Positions 43,372 through 50,317 of a stretch of DNA of 50,317 nucleotides are shown in pieces. A program made the translations under genes and the position numbers. Each line of letters opens with the position of its first letter. Positions within the stretch are counted from its first letter, which is position 1. Source of the DNA: Desulfuromonas thiophila (GTDB lineage Bacteria > Desulfobacterota > Desulfuromonadia > Desulfuromonadales > Desulfuromonadaceae). Under the pieces are notes generated by a model, which saw only the letters and a program-made list of their open reading frames with translations, did not search any database and was not told the origin of the DNA. The DNA lies in NCBI RefSeq assembly GCF_900101955.1, contig NZ_FNAQ01000018.1, positions 1 to 50,317 of the forward strand, given 5' to 3'.

Positions 43372-43436
43372 ACAACAGCGCTGTTGTCGTTGGGTAAAGC
43401 AACGCCTGTGCCAAGAGCTGGGGACTCTCGCCAGTT
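43372..43436 (-). promoter_or_regulatory. Structured leader upstream of the Asp-rich protein gene
   Basis: Three consecutive hairpin-forming elements lie in the 5' region: a perfect 16-bp palindrome ACAACAGCGCTGTTGT (43372-43387), a 5-bp hairpin CGTTG/CAACG with a 7-base loop (43388-43404), and CTGG/CCAG flanking GGACTCTCG (around 43418-43435). I compared it by eye with the cyclic di-GMP, glycine and other common riboswitch cores and found no convincing match. A regulator site or unknown RNA is possible. Confidence 0.4.
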
Positions 43437-43480
43437 AATCCTATCTCACTGAAAGAACATCTGTTTTGTGAAAAATAAAC

Positions 43481-43507
43481 CAGCACAGGAGCTTGTGAGC
43501 TGTGCTG
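43481..43507 (-). terminator. Probable terminator distal to the Nudix gene
   Basis: CAGCACAG (43481-43488) pairs with CTGTGCTG (43500-43507). On the minus strand it is followed by GGTTTATTTTTC, a T-rich tail, so it could end transcription from the DUF1499-Nudix pair. Confidence 0.55.
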
Positions 43508-43523
43508 TGCGAGGGAAACCCTG

Positions 43524-43575
43524 GACCGGATCGACAGACGGTGCTGGTGAAGACGACAAGATTGTCGATCCGGTC
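43524..43575. repeat. 13-bp perfect inverted repeat after the Nudix gene
   Basis: GACCGGATCGACA (43524-43536) is exactly complementary to TGTCGATCCGGTC (43563-43575), with 26 bases between. It begins 8 bases beyond the Nudix stop codon. The long loop is unusual for a terminator; it may be a transcript-end structure or a protein site. Confidence 0.6.
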
Positions 43576-43582
43576 ATCCTGC

Positions 43583-44014
43583 TTAACCTGACTGGCGCCA
43601 CCAGGCTTGCAGACGCTGCACGATCGGCACGTTGGCCGCTGTCAGGCGGTAGTCAAGCAGGCGGGGAATGGCAACCCAGGCCAGCTGGTCGTGTTCGCGC
43701 AGCAGCAATTGGCCGTGGTAACTGGCGACGAACAGGCTGTGGGTGCAGATCAGGCCGCGTGGGTAGCGGTGAAAGGTCCGGCTGAAGCAGGCGCCGATGC
43801 GGGCCGAGATGCACAGCTCTTCGGCCAGCTCGCGCCGCAGGCAGGCGGCCGGGGTTTCACCCGTTTCGCATTTGCCGCCGGGCAGTTCCCAGTAGCCACC
43901 CAGGCCCTGGCGCGGCAGCCGGCGCGCCAGCAGCAGCTGGTTGTCGCGCAGGAGAATGGCGGCACTGACCTGGCGGGCGGGTCTGACGGTTGTCTGCGCT
44001 AACGGTTCCCTCAT
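43583..44014 (-). CDS. Nudix hydrolase, MutT-like
   Basis: 143 residues from the ATG at 44014, which overlaps the stop of the upstream lipoprotein gene (ATGA). The Nudix box is complete: GGKCETGETPAACLRRELAE then ELCI, matching Gx5Ex7REUxEExGU with Leu or Cys at the last positions. The N-terminus (VSAAILLRDNQLLLARRLPR) and GYWELPGGK fit the MutT/8-oxo-dGTP group or a related nucleoside diphosphate hydrolase. Substrate cannot be settled from sequence. It is translationally coupled to the DUF1499 gene. Confidence 0.88.
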   Translation of the reverse strand: MREPLAQTTVRPARQVSAAILLRDNQLLLARRLPRQGLGGYWELPGGKCETGETPAACLRRELAEELCISARIGACFSRTFHRYPRGLICTHSLFVASYHGQLLLREHDQLAWVAIPRLLDYRLTAANVPIVQRLQAWWRQSG

Positions 44015-44511
44015 GGCTGCTGCAGGGCCTCGGCGAAGGCCTGCCGCAGGCGTTCGACCCGCCGACGGTTGACACCGAAATCGTAGTAACCCACCCGCGC
44101 GGCGCTGCGGATGTGGATCAGACCATCCTGCGCCACCAGGCGGCATTCCACATCATCGACAAAACGGAACAGCCAGCTGGTAAAGGTGGCGCGCAGGTAG
44201 CCGGCTTCCAGCGCACCCATCCCTTCACGCTGGATCACCCCGCCTTCGGCCCGGATGGCCTCCTTCAATGCCGCCCAGGCCTGGTAGGGCGGAACCTTGT
44301 CGAAGGACAGGGGCGCCACTTGGGCTTCGGCGCGCACTTCCTCACTGCTGACACAGTTGGGATGGGTCGGACAGGCCGGCAAGCTGCTCATGTAGGGCGG
44401 CCGGTAAGGGGCCGGCGCGCCACAGCCGCTCAGGCCCAGGATCAGGCCAAGGATCAGGCTGAGCAGGCCGATGGCGGCGGCGCGACTTGGGGCGGAAGAT
44501 CGTGAGGGCAT
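44011..44511 (-). CDS. DUF1499 family lipoprotein
   Basis: 166 residues. The N-terminal signal has a membrane stretch IGLLSLILGLILGLSGC with a lipobox LSGC, so the mature protein is probably a lipoprotein. DUF1499 signature: LPACPTHPNCVSSEEV at the start of the domain, then the repeated WAALKEAI and VDDVECRLVAQDGLIHIRSAARVGYYDFGVNRRRVE, ending in an Arg-rich helix. Biochemical function of the family is unknown. It is the first gene of a two-gene unit with the Nudix gene, separated from hsdR by 11 bases. Confidence 0.88.
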   Translation of the reverse strand: MPSRSSAPSRAAAIGLLSLILGLILGLSGCGAPAPYRPPYMSSLPACPTHPNCVSSEEVRAEAQVAPLSFDKVPPYQAWAALKEAIRAEGGVIQREGMGALEAGYLRATFTSWLFRFVDDVECRLVAQDGLIHIRSAARVGYYDFGVNRRRVERLRQAFAEALQQP

Positions 44512-44522
44512 GGTCGACTCCT

Positions 44523-47500
44523 TTACGCTGGAAATTTCCGTTCCTGGGCTTTGGTGTGATAAACAGGCGAAATGCGGGCAAGGCTGTCGGGCTCCTGGCG
44601 AAATCGTTTGAAATTTTCCGCCTGCTCGAAGATTTCCTTGTAGACCTCATCCCGATCCACTGGCGGGTAACCATGCTCGGCCAACACGAGGATCAGATCC
44701 ACTTTCAATTCGGCCTTGATGTCGTCGCGCTGGTTCCAGTCGGTGTATTTAATCTTGTCATTCACGATGGCCTTTACGGCCTTGGCCAAGATCAGCAGCT
44801 TGTCCTCGGGGTAGGTGAAATCGTATTTGATGGCCAGCCCGAGTAAAATGTCGTAGAAGGCCTTTTCCTCGATATCGATGCCCATGTCGGAACCAGAGGC
44901 CATCTCCCGGTGCAGGGCGCGGATCAGGTCAACGATCTCGCTGGAGAAGTCTTCCAGTACGTTGCTGACCAGCACGTCCTCTTCCTTGCGCTCGTTGTAG
45001 GCATCCACCAGTGCCTTGAACTTCTTCGAGAAGTCGGTTCCCTTGGCCTTGTTGAGTTTCTTAAAGTCGTCTATCGCCTTGGCCAGCAGCTGCTGCAGGA
45101 GCTTAACCTTGGTGTTGGGCAGCTTGATCTTTTCGATCTTGGCCAGGTAGTCATCGTCGAAGATGTCCATAGCCCCGGCCTTGTCATCCCCCAGCTTGAA
45201 GATCTCCTCCACCCCATCGGCTTTGAGGGCTTGCGTGATCATCTCCCGCACCTTGGCGTTCATCTGGGCGGTGTCGGGTGCATTCCCCTTGGTCAGCTTG
45301 ACGATGATCGACCGCACGGCAAGATAGAAGTGGATCTGGTCGCGCTCCTGCTGTTTCAGCTCTTCCGAGCCACAGCAGATATCGTAGGCCGCCTTCAGGC
45401 GCTTGACCAGCTGCATGAAACGCTTCTCGATCTTGTCGGTCAGTTGGGCGAACTCGGCAGCATTGTTCAGGCAGTTGAGCTGTTGGACGGAGCTACCGCT
45501 GTAGTAGGGTGACGCATCGAAGCTGTGGAACATCTTGTTCAGCAGGTCGAGGTGATCCCGCACGACAATGATCGATTGCCCGATTTCCTCGATGTTCTGC
45601 TGGTCGGCCTTGTTGTAATGGGCCAGCGCCAGGTTCATCTGCCTTTTGATGCCGAGGTAATCGACCACCAGCCCCTTGTCCTTGCCCTCGTACTTGCGAT
45701 TGACCCGCGAGATGGTTTGGATCAGGTTGTGACGTTGGATCGGCTTGTCGATATAGATGGTATCGAGGTGCGGTACATCAAAGCCGGTCAGCCACATATC
45801 GACCACGATGGCGATCTTGAAATTCGACTTGTCGCTTTTGAACTGGCGGTCCAGCTCCTTGCGGTCGTCCTTGGTGCCAAGCAGGTCATACAGCGTCTTC
45901 TCATCGTCCTTGCCACGGGTCATCACCATCTTGACCCGCTCCATCGGCTTGATCTCTTTCTTCTCCTGCTCGGTCAGGCTGGCCCCTTTTTCGCAAGCCA
46001 GCACCTCATTCCAGTCAGGTCGCAGGGCGATGATTTCCTTCCACAGGGCATAGGCGATCTGCCGCTTGCTGGAGACGAACATCGCCTTGCCCTTGATCGT
46101 CGCCCCTTCCTCCAGACGTTTCTCGTAGTGTTCAACGAAATCAGTCGCCAGCGCCTTGATGCGATCCGGGTCACCCAGAATGGCGGTCATGCTGGCGCTC
46201 GCCTTTTTGCTCTCCTCGATCTGGTAGTCGCTCGCACCGTCCTCGGCGCACTGATCGTAGTACGCTTCAATCTCTTCCAACTTCTTGTTGTCGAGCACAA
46301 CCTTGGCGGCCCGCCCCTCGTAGACGATCCGCACGGTGATCTCGTCCTTCACCGATTCGGTCATGGTGTAGCTGTCCACCACCTCACCGAAGACATCCAG
46401 GGTGGCATCGATGGGGGTGCCGGTAAAGCCGACATAGGTGGCATTGGGCAGCGAGTCGTGCAGGTACTTGGCAAAGCCGTAGGTCCGCCGCACCCCGTTC
46501 TCGGTGACACGCACCTTCTGGTCGAGATTGACCTGACTGCGGTGCGCCTCGTCGGAGATACAGATGATGTTGTTCCGCTCGGAGAGCAGCTCGGTATCCT
46601 CGGTGAACTTGTGAATGGTGGTCAGGAAGACCCCGCCGCTGTTGCGTCCTTTCAGGTAATCACGCAGATCGGCACGGCTCGCCACGCTGATCACCGACTG
46701 GTCGCCGATGTAGCCCTTGGCGCTTACGAACTGGCTTGATAGCTGATCATCCAGGTCGGTGCGGTCGGTAATGAGCACGATGGTCGGACTCTCAAAATCG
46801 ACGCTCTTCATCAGCAGGCGGGTCAGAAACAGCATGGTGAAACTCTTGCCGCAGCCGGTCGCGCCGAAATAGGTGCCGCCCTTACCATCCCCACCCGGTT
46901 TCCGATGCGCCTTGATGCTCTGGTAGAGCTTGCCAGCGGCGTAAAACTGAGGGTAACGGCAGACCACCTTGACCTGTGCCTTGGAAACATCGGGGAAGTA
47001 AATGTAGTTGCGGATCACCTCGCGCAACCGATCCTTATCAAACAGCCCCTGAATCATGGTGTGCAGGGCGTTGATGCCGTCCTGCTCGATGGTCTCGTTG
47101 CCGGTCACCTTGCGCCAGGTGTAGAAGTAATCGTAGGGAGCAAACAGGGAACCCATGCGCGAGTTCACTCCATCGGAAATCACGCACAGGGCGTTGTACT
47201 TCATCAGCTCTGGGATATCGCGGGCATAGCGGGTGGTGAGCTGCACGTAGGCGTCAAAGATGGTCGCCTCTTCGCGGATGGCGCTCTTGAACTCGAACAC
47301 CACCAGCGGCAGGCCGTTGATGTAGAGGATGCCATCGGGGATGCGTTTTTCGCTCCCCTCGATCTCCAGTTGGTTGACGATCTTGTAGATGTTTTTGTCG
47401 CCACCATACACTGCCGACTCTTCGGCAACGATGGTTTCAATTTCCCCTTCTGCGGGGATACGTCGTTCCGGCAAACCGGCATAGTCGATCAGCTGAATGT

Positions 47501-47810
47501 ACAGGTCTTTCTGGGTGTGATCTTCGCGCTTGAGGAGGAAACCGTCGGCAACCAGCTTGTGGATGGTTTTGTTGGAATCGTACAGGTCTTGCGGATTCAG
47601 CCCCTCCAGCCGCCGGATCACCGAATCGATCTCGGCCTTGGTGATGTTGTCGCCGGCATACTGGTGGGCGAGGAAAGCCTGAAGGTCGGACTTGATCAGC
47701 ACCTCATTCGGTGCCCGCTCGAACGAATCGCCCCTGTGGTGCGGGTAGCCCTGATCTTCCAGCAGGGCGATGATCGCCTGCTCCAGCTTCTCCTCGGTGA
47801 ATTTCGCCAT
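44523..47810 (-). CDS. hsdR: Type I restriction enzyme R subunit
   Basis: 1095 residues from the ATG at 47810 (MAKFTEEKLEQAIIALLEDQ), with GAGGG about 8 bases upstream. It is the DNA translocase and nuclease of a type I restriction system. The PD-(D/E)xK nuclease core is near the N-terminus (RIPDGILYINGLPLVVFEFK). The SF2 helicase has Walker A FGATGCGKSFTMLF, the DEAH box CISDEAHRS, TGTPI and the QTISRVNRKYEGK motif VI. A long helical C-terminal domain is present. All motifs look intact. The S subunit is cut and the M subunit is not in the window, so whether the system works cannot be judged here. Confidence 0.95.
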   Translation of the reverse strand: MAKFTEEKLEQAIIALLEDQGYPHHRGDSFERAPNEVLIKSDLQAFLAHQYAGDNITKAEIDSVIRRLEGLNPQDLYDSNKTIHKLVADGFLLKREDHTQKDLYIQLIDYAGLPERRIPAEGEIETIVAEESAVYGGDKNIYKIVNQLEIEGSEKRIPDGILYINGLPLVVFEFKSAIREEATIFDAYVQLTTRYARDIPELMKYNALCVISDGVNSRMGSLFAPYDYFYTWRKVTGNETIEQDGINALHTMIQGLFDKDRLREVIRNYIYFPDVSKAQVKVVCRYPQFYAAGKLYQSIKAHRKPGGDGKGGTYFGATGCGKSFTMLFLTRLLMKSVDFESPTIVLITDRTDLDDQLSSQFVSAKGYIGDQSVISVASRADLRDYLKGRNSGGVFLTTIHKFTEDTELLSERNNIICISDEAHRSQVNLDQKVRVTENGVRRTYGFAKYLHDSLPNATYVGFTGTPIDATLDVFGEVVDSYTMTESVKDEITVRIVYEGRAAKVVLDNKKLEEIEAYYDQCAEDGASDYQIEESKKASASMTAILGDPDRIKALATDFVEHYEKRLEEGATIKGKAMFVSSKRQIAYALWKEIIALRPDWNEVLACEKGASLTEQEKKEIKPMERVKMVMTRGKDDEKTLYDLLGTKDDRKELDRQFKSDKSNFKIAIVVDMWLTGFDVPHLDTIYIDKPIQRHNLIQTISRVNRKYEGKDKGLVVDYLGIKRQMNLALAHYNKADQQNIEEIGQSIIVVRDHLDLLNKMFHSFDASPYYSGSSVQQLNCLNNAAEFAQLTDKIEKRFMQLVKRLKAAYDICCGSEELKQQERDQIHFYLAVRSIIVKLTKGNAPDTAQMNAKVREMITQALKADGVEEIFKLGDDKAGAMDIFDDDYLAKIEKIKLPNTKVKLLQQLLAKAIDDFKKLNKAKGTDFSKKFKALVDAYNERKEEDVLVSNVLEDFSSEIVDLIRALHREMASGSDMGIDIEEKAFYDILLGLAIKYDFTYPEDKLLILAKAVKAIVNDKIKYTDWNQRDDIKAELKVDLILVLAEHGYPPVDRDEVYKEIFEQAENFKRFRQEPDSLARISPVYHTKAQERKFPA

Positions 47811-47827
47811 CCCCAATCCCTCTTCGA

Positions 47828-48529
47828 TCATACCCGCCAGTTCTCACCGGAATATTCACAAACAGGTTCACGCACCATGGTCTTGCGATCATTCAACCGA
47901 TCCTGATCCCATTGGGCCGGATTATTGTGAATGTAATCGCGGATACGGTCCCATTCCGATTGATCACGGACAATATGCTCCCAATAATTGCGTTGCCATA
48001 ATTTTCCGGAAAATCGCGGCCAATCCTTCTGTTTGATCCCGCGAATATATTCATTGGTCGTCATGGTTTTAAACCATTGGACGATTTGTGATAATGGGAC
48101 CGGGCAGACACATAGGTCTGCCCCTACGCCTGTCCCATCATCATTTGCCCCCGTAGGGGCGGACCCATGTGTCCGCCTTGGTTGTAATAAACGTTGATGG
48201 GCGTTTGAAACCGGGCAGACACGCAGGTCTGCCCCTACGTCGATGCCATCAACAGACGATCCCCTGTTATGGACAACAAAATGAACGTGGTTGGGCATGC
48301 AAATCGACGCATCACATTGCACGGTGGCAAATTTATTTTCCAATTGCGCGAACCATCGCACTACCATTTCGCCGGCTGCGTTTAATTGCATTTCCCCCTG
48401 GACGACATTGCCGAACAAACATTCCCGGTTCTGAACGCAGATCGTCACAAAATAAATGCCGGGCCGGGCATAATCGTACCCCTTCAAGCGGATCGAACGA
48501 CGATGATGTTTGGCACAGCGGTTCATCAT
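47828..48529 (-). CDS. REP-associated tyrosine transposase (RAYT, Y1 family), carrying internal REP units
   Basis: 233 residues from the ATG at 48529, with AAGGGA five bases upstream; an adjacent ATG at 48526 is equivalent. The Y1 transposase (IS200/IS605 relative) core has RRSIRLKGYDYARPGIYFVT, the HUH motif MPNHVHFVV, and the catalytic Tyr region with WQRNYWEHIVRDQSEWDRIR and YIHNNPAQW. Between the HUH motif and the later SQIVQWFKTMTTNEYIRGIK lies an extra region of about 50 residues made of three REP units (VGADLRVCP, RRTHGSAPTGA, VGADLCVCP) that are read in frame. RAYTs act on REP sequences, which makes this arrangement notable. Confidence 0.85.
   Translation of the reverse strand: MMNRCAKHHRRSIRLKGYDYARPGIYFVTICVQNRECLFGNVVQGEMQLNAAGEMVVRWFAQLENKFATVQCDASICMPNHVHFVVHNRGSSVDGIDVGADLRVCPVSNAHQRLLQPRRTHGSAPTGANDDGTGVGADLCVCPVPLSQIVQWFKTMTTNEYIRGIKQKDWPRFSGKLWQRNYWEHIVRDQSEWDRIRDYIHNNPAQWDQDRLNDRKTMVREPVCEYSGENWRV
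48100..48127 (-). repeat. REP unit 1 inside the RAYT gene
   Basis: On the minus strand GTAGGGGCAGACCTATGTGT followed by CTGCCCGG; inner pairing GGGCAGAC/GTCTGCCC forms a hairpin. Direct orientation relative to the unit at 48211. Confidence 0.85.
48152..48177 (+). repeat. REP unit 2 inside the RAYT gene, inverted
   Basis: On the plus strand CGTAGGGGCGGACCCATGTG followed by TCCGCC. It matches the units at 48100 and 48211 in the opposite orientation, with GGCGGAC/GTCCGCC pairing. Confidence 0.8.
48211..48238 (-). repeat. REP unit 3 inside the RAYT gene
   Basis: On the minus strand GTAGGGGCAGACCTGCGTGT followed by CTGCCCGG. It differs from the unit at 48100 at two positions. Confidence 0.85.
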
Positions 48530-48569
48530 TGTTGTCCCTTGGGTGGGTCTTTGCCAGCGCCTGTGATCA

Positions 48570-48668
48570 TCAGAGCGTCTCATTCTCAAAACGGCACTCG
48601 ATGCGGGCCTGACCGTCGTCCGTGGTGTAGAGGAGGAACTCGTCAGTTGGTTCAATCGTATCAGTCAT
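48570..48668 (-). pseudogene. RhuM-family protein, 5' remnant
   Basis: ATG at 48668 overlaps the end of the upstream DUF6933 gene. The product MTDTIEPTDEFLLYTTDDGQ then ARIECRFENETL is the start of RhuM-family proteins, which normally run to about 300 residues and continue with a helix-turn-helix-like segment after this point. A TGA at 48572-48570 and the start of the RAYT region cut it after 32 residues. RhuM genes are common passengers in type I restriction loci. Confidence 0.65.
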
Positions 48669-49230
48669 TGTGGTTTCCTTTGCCGTCCGGCCACAACAAC
48701 GCCAGCATCTCTCGCCCTGGCCAGACATACCCTTGCCCCTTGATCGAAGAGGGGCGCTCGGCCAGCCAGGCGCTGGTTTGATAGGGGGTCAGCTCCATGA
48801 TCGATTCATTCCGATAGTCGAGGGATAAGCCCAGTTCCTGCCCCATCTGGTTGAGCGTGCCTTGCACCGAGCGGTTGCAGTCGTTGTCGCAGACCAGCGG
48901 GGCCAGCCATTTTTCGGCGGCCTTCATGTGCTTGTCTTCGGCGCCGACCTTGAGCAGGGTATTCATAAAACCGTCCTGAAAGAACCAGTCCAGTTCGGCG
49001 AAGTCGGCCTTTTTCAGCGCCGGGACAAAGACCGGGAAACGGGTGGCATCGTGAACGAACAGCACGCACTGGCGGCGCTGCAGCAGGATCAGGTTGGCGT
49101 GCCAGTCGCCCAAGGGATTGGTAGCGGGATCGCGCACGAGCGAGAGAACAGGTTTCCGGCTGCGCAGGCGACCATCTTCCAGTAACGGCAGCTTGGCCAG
49201 CAGCTTTTTGGTGCAGTGCAGGCGAATCAT
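48661..49230 (-). CDS. DUF6933-type protein
   Basis: 189 residues. It begins MIRLHCTKKLLAKLPL and has the conserved NPLGDWHANLILLQRRQCVL and HDATRFPVFVPALKKADF, followed by a helical LDWFFQDGFMNTLLK region. This is the pattern I associate with the DUF6933 family; its function is unknown. No signal peptide. The gene overlaps hsdS by four bases upstream and the rhuM remnant downstream, so it is embedded in the restriction operon as a coupled passenger. Confidence 0.75.
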   Translation of the reverse strand: MIRLHCTKKLLAKLPLLEDGRLRSRKPVLSLVRDPATNPLGDWHANLILLQRRQCVLFVHDATRFPVFVPALKKADFAELDWFFQDGFMNTLLKVGAEDKHMKAAEKWLAPLVCDNDCNRSVQGTLNQMGQELGLSLDYRNESIMELTPYQTSAWLAERPSSIKGQGYVWPGREMLALLWPDGKGNHND

Positions 49231-50039
49231 ACGACCTCCGTGACCCGTTTCTCGGCATCGGGGATGCGGAGTTGGCCGGAGAGGAGTTTGGGAAGGAGGG
49301 TGTCACGGAGTGTTTCCAACCACCTGTCCTCTTTACGCAGGTCAACATGGCGGTCAAGTAGCGGCTCAACAAAAGAGGTACAGGCGTCTAGTATCTCACC
49401 AGCAGGGGCAACACATTTCGCCTGACTAAGATGTTCTCGCTTAATATGACCCATCGTAACAGCTTTGTCGGCGGCAATACGCTGAAACTCTTCAAGGTGG
49501 TGTTTCGTGTAATTGTAGAAATACCATTTCGGATAGGTTGCCGATGTTACCTTAAACAGATGCTGGTTTAGAGCAGCCCTTCCTCCGCACCAGATGTCTA
49601 CCAACAAAGAGCCTGACCATGAAAAAACAACATCTCCATCATCAATAATGCACTTGGGGGTAATCGTGGGAGAGGCTTTTTCTTCACCATCGGCAAAGCC
49701 TTTTCTCAGTTGTGCAATCTTAACGACCGGCAAAAAGTCATCCTCGTTTTCGGGTCTAAACTTCTGCAAAGCCAACCCATTCTGGTAGTGTGCGATTTCA
49801 TCGAGCGACTCAACCTCCCACCCCTCAGGAATCCACCCCATCTCATCACTGAAAACAAAGCTGCTCGGGAACTGCTTTTGAACCGCTTCAGGGAGAGGTT
49901 TGCGCTTGTCGCCAAGGGCGGCTCGCACCTCGGCCCTTGCTTGCAGTTCATCGGGGATGGGTTTTCCTACGGCAAGGGCGTTGTCGATCACCGGATCGAA
50001 ATCGACAAACCAGCTCTTGATGTAGCGGAACCGGTTCCC
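49227..50039 (-). pseudogene. hsdS: Type I restriction specificity subunit, 5'-truncated
   Basis: About 270 residues of the C-terminal part remain. The central conserved helix region (YIKSWFVDFDPV) lies near the truncation, followed by the second target-recognition domain (WIPEGWEVESLDEIAHYQNG, VFSWSGSLLVDIWCGGRAAL) and the closing conserved helix (FVEPLLDRHVDLRKEDRWLETLRDTLLPKLLSGQLRI). HsdS gives the enzyme its DNA recognition. The first target-recognition domain is gone: an IS3-like terminus begins at 50040, and the frame beyond that is IS DNA. An active half-subunit that dimerises is known for some systems but is speculation here. Confidence 0.85.
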
Positions 50040-50317
50040 TGGACACAAGTTTAGCTTACGCCGCCTGACGGATTTCATCAGGTGATCTGAAGCCGTTTTT
50101 CTCAACACGCCATTCGCTGTTGTAAAGCTCCACGAAGGTCTTCACGGCTTCGCGAACGTCGGTGATGTTACGGAAAACCCGGCCATAGATGGCCTGCTCT
50201 TTCAAGGTGCGGTTGAACCGTTCGGCAACTCCATTGGTCTGGGGTTCGGCAACAAAGGCAAAGCTGGGAGTGATCCCCCAGAACTTGATCTGGTTCTGAA
50301 AATGGTCTGAGAGGTAC
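50040..50317 (-). mobile_element. IS3-like insertion sequence, 3' part (runs off the window)
   Basis: The terminus reads TGGACACAAGTTTAGC on the plus strand from 50040, resembling the terminus at 311 (TGGACACTGATTTGGG). The element interrupts hsdS and contains the end of an integrase gene. Confidence 0.75.
50056..50317 (-). CDS. IS3-family orfB integrase, C-terminal end (partial)
   Basis: Minus-strand reading from the window edge to a TAA at 50058-50056. The visible protein (YLSDHFQNQIKFWGITPSFA, then EPQTNGVAERFNRTLKEQAI and EAVKTFVELYNSEWRVEKNG) is the C-terminal DDE integrase core with the catalytic Glu in NGVAERFNRTLK, as in IS3/IS481-type transposases. The N-terminus is outside the window. 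It probably forms a pair with the orfA seen at 1-265. Confidence 0.85.
   Translation of the reverse strand, partial: YLSDHFQNQIKFWGITPSFAFVAEPQTNGVAERFNRTLKEQAIYGRVFRNITDVREAVKTFVELYNSEWRVEKNGFRSPDEIRQAA

Noticed and set aside
43320-43460. Cyclic di-GMP (GEMM) or glycine riboswitch upstream of the Asp-rich protein gene
   Set aside because: Some strings (GGCACAGG, GGGTAAAG) recall riboswitch cores, but the order and the essential conserved bases do not fit on either strand.
48100-48238. Possible CRISPR array from the regularly spaced palindromic units
   Set aside because: Only three units, one inverted, unequal spacing, inside a coding sequence, with no cas genes; the pattern is that of REP units.

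Overview
Organism and overall character. The window looks like a Gram-negative bacterium of the Desulfuromonadales/Desulfuromonadia type (the former deltaproteobacterial Geobacter-Pelobacter-Desulfuromonas group). This is an inference from gene content and order: mfd followed by a SurA/PpiC-type chaperone, a MXAN_5187-type coiled-coil protein, tol-pal genes (cpoB, pal), outer-membrane barrels, a MshEN-receiver fusion and an NtrC-type two-component pair. No rRNA or tRNA gene was found, so the placement is not firm. The most striking bulk property is two base-composition regimes within ordinary housekeeping genes. From about 1.9 to 20 kb the core genes are AT-rich (hand counts of single 60-base lines: about 22% GC in dnaN, about 28% in gyrA, about 32% in dnaA). 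From about 21 kb onward the core genes are GC-rich (roughly 52-65%). The change is gradual across mrcA.

Layout. (1) 1-1815: a pile of broken insertion sequences: an IS3-like 5' part that leaves the window, inserted in an IS21 istA, whose own element sits in a second IS21 istB, followed by an IS4-family relic. (2) 1.9-20 kb, all core genes on the minus strand: rpmH-rnpA-yidD-yidC; nth with an EEP-family gene; gpsA-gyrA-gyrB-dnaN; dnaA. These blocks are separated by IS material: an ISL3 relic plus an intact ISL3 element with an 8-bp target duplication, a decayed second ISL3, an IS5 with one nonsense codon, and an IS256 relic between dnaN and dnaA. recF is missing from its usual place. (3) 19.9-25.6 kb, minus strand: mrcA (PBP1A), glmS, glmU, i.e. 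cell-wall precursor and polymerisation genes directly upstream of dnaA. (4) 25.7-28.1 kb, plus: a coiled-coil protein translationally coupled to a radical-SAM protein. (5) 28.1-31.6 kb, minus: MshEN-receiver fusion, hslO, cpoB, pal. (6) 31.8-41.7 kb, plus: nadA, mfd, surA-like gene, then an outer-membrane barrel, a small exported protein, a membrane histidine kinase and a sigma54-dependent regulator. (7) 41.8-44.5 kb, minus: a second barrel, a small exported Asp-rich protein with a structured upstream region, a Nudix hydrolase and a DUF1499 lipoprotein. (8) 44.5-50.0 kb, minus: a type I restriction locus (hsdS fragment, DUF6933 gene, rhuM remnant, REP-associated transposase with REP units inside its own reading frame, hsdR). 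(9) 50040-50317: the 3' part of an IS3-like element.

How it fits together. The two ends of the window carry the complementary halves of what is probably the same IS3-like element in the same orientation, so the window may be a contig that ends at copies of one repeat. The AT-rich core genes keep all their catalytic motifs, so they look functional despite the composition. The gene order around dnaA, however, is rearranged and littered with IS elements. The best candidates for something new are the AT trough centred on dnaN/dnaA, the REP units inside the RAYT gene, the barrel/two-component/secreted-protein cluster at 37.4-43.4 kb, and two apparent pseudo-enzymes (an EEP-fold protein and a receiver domain).
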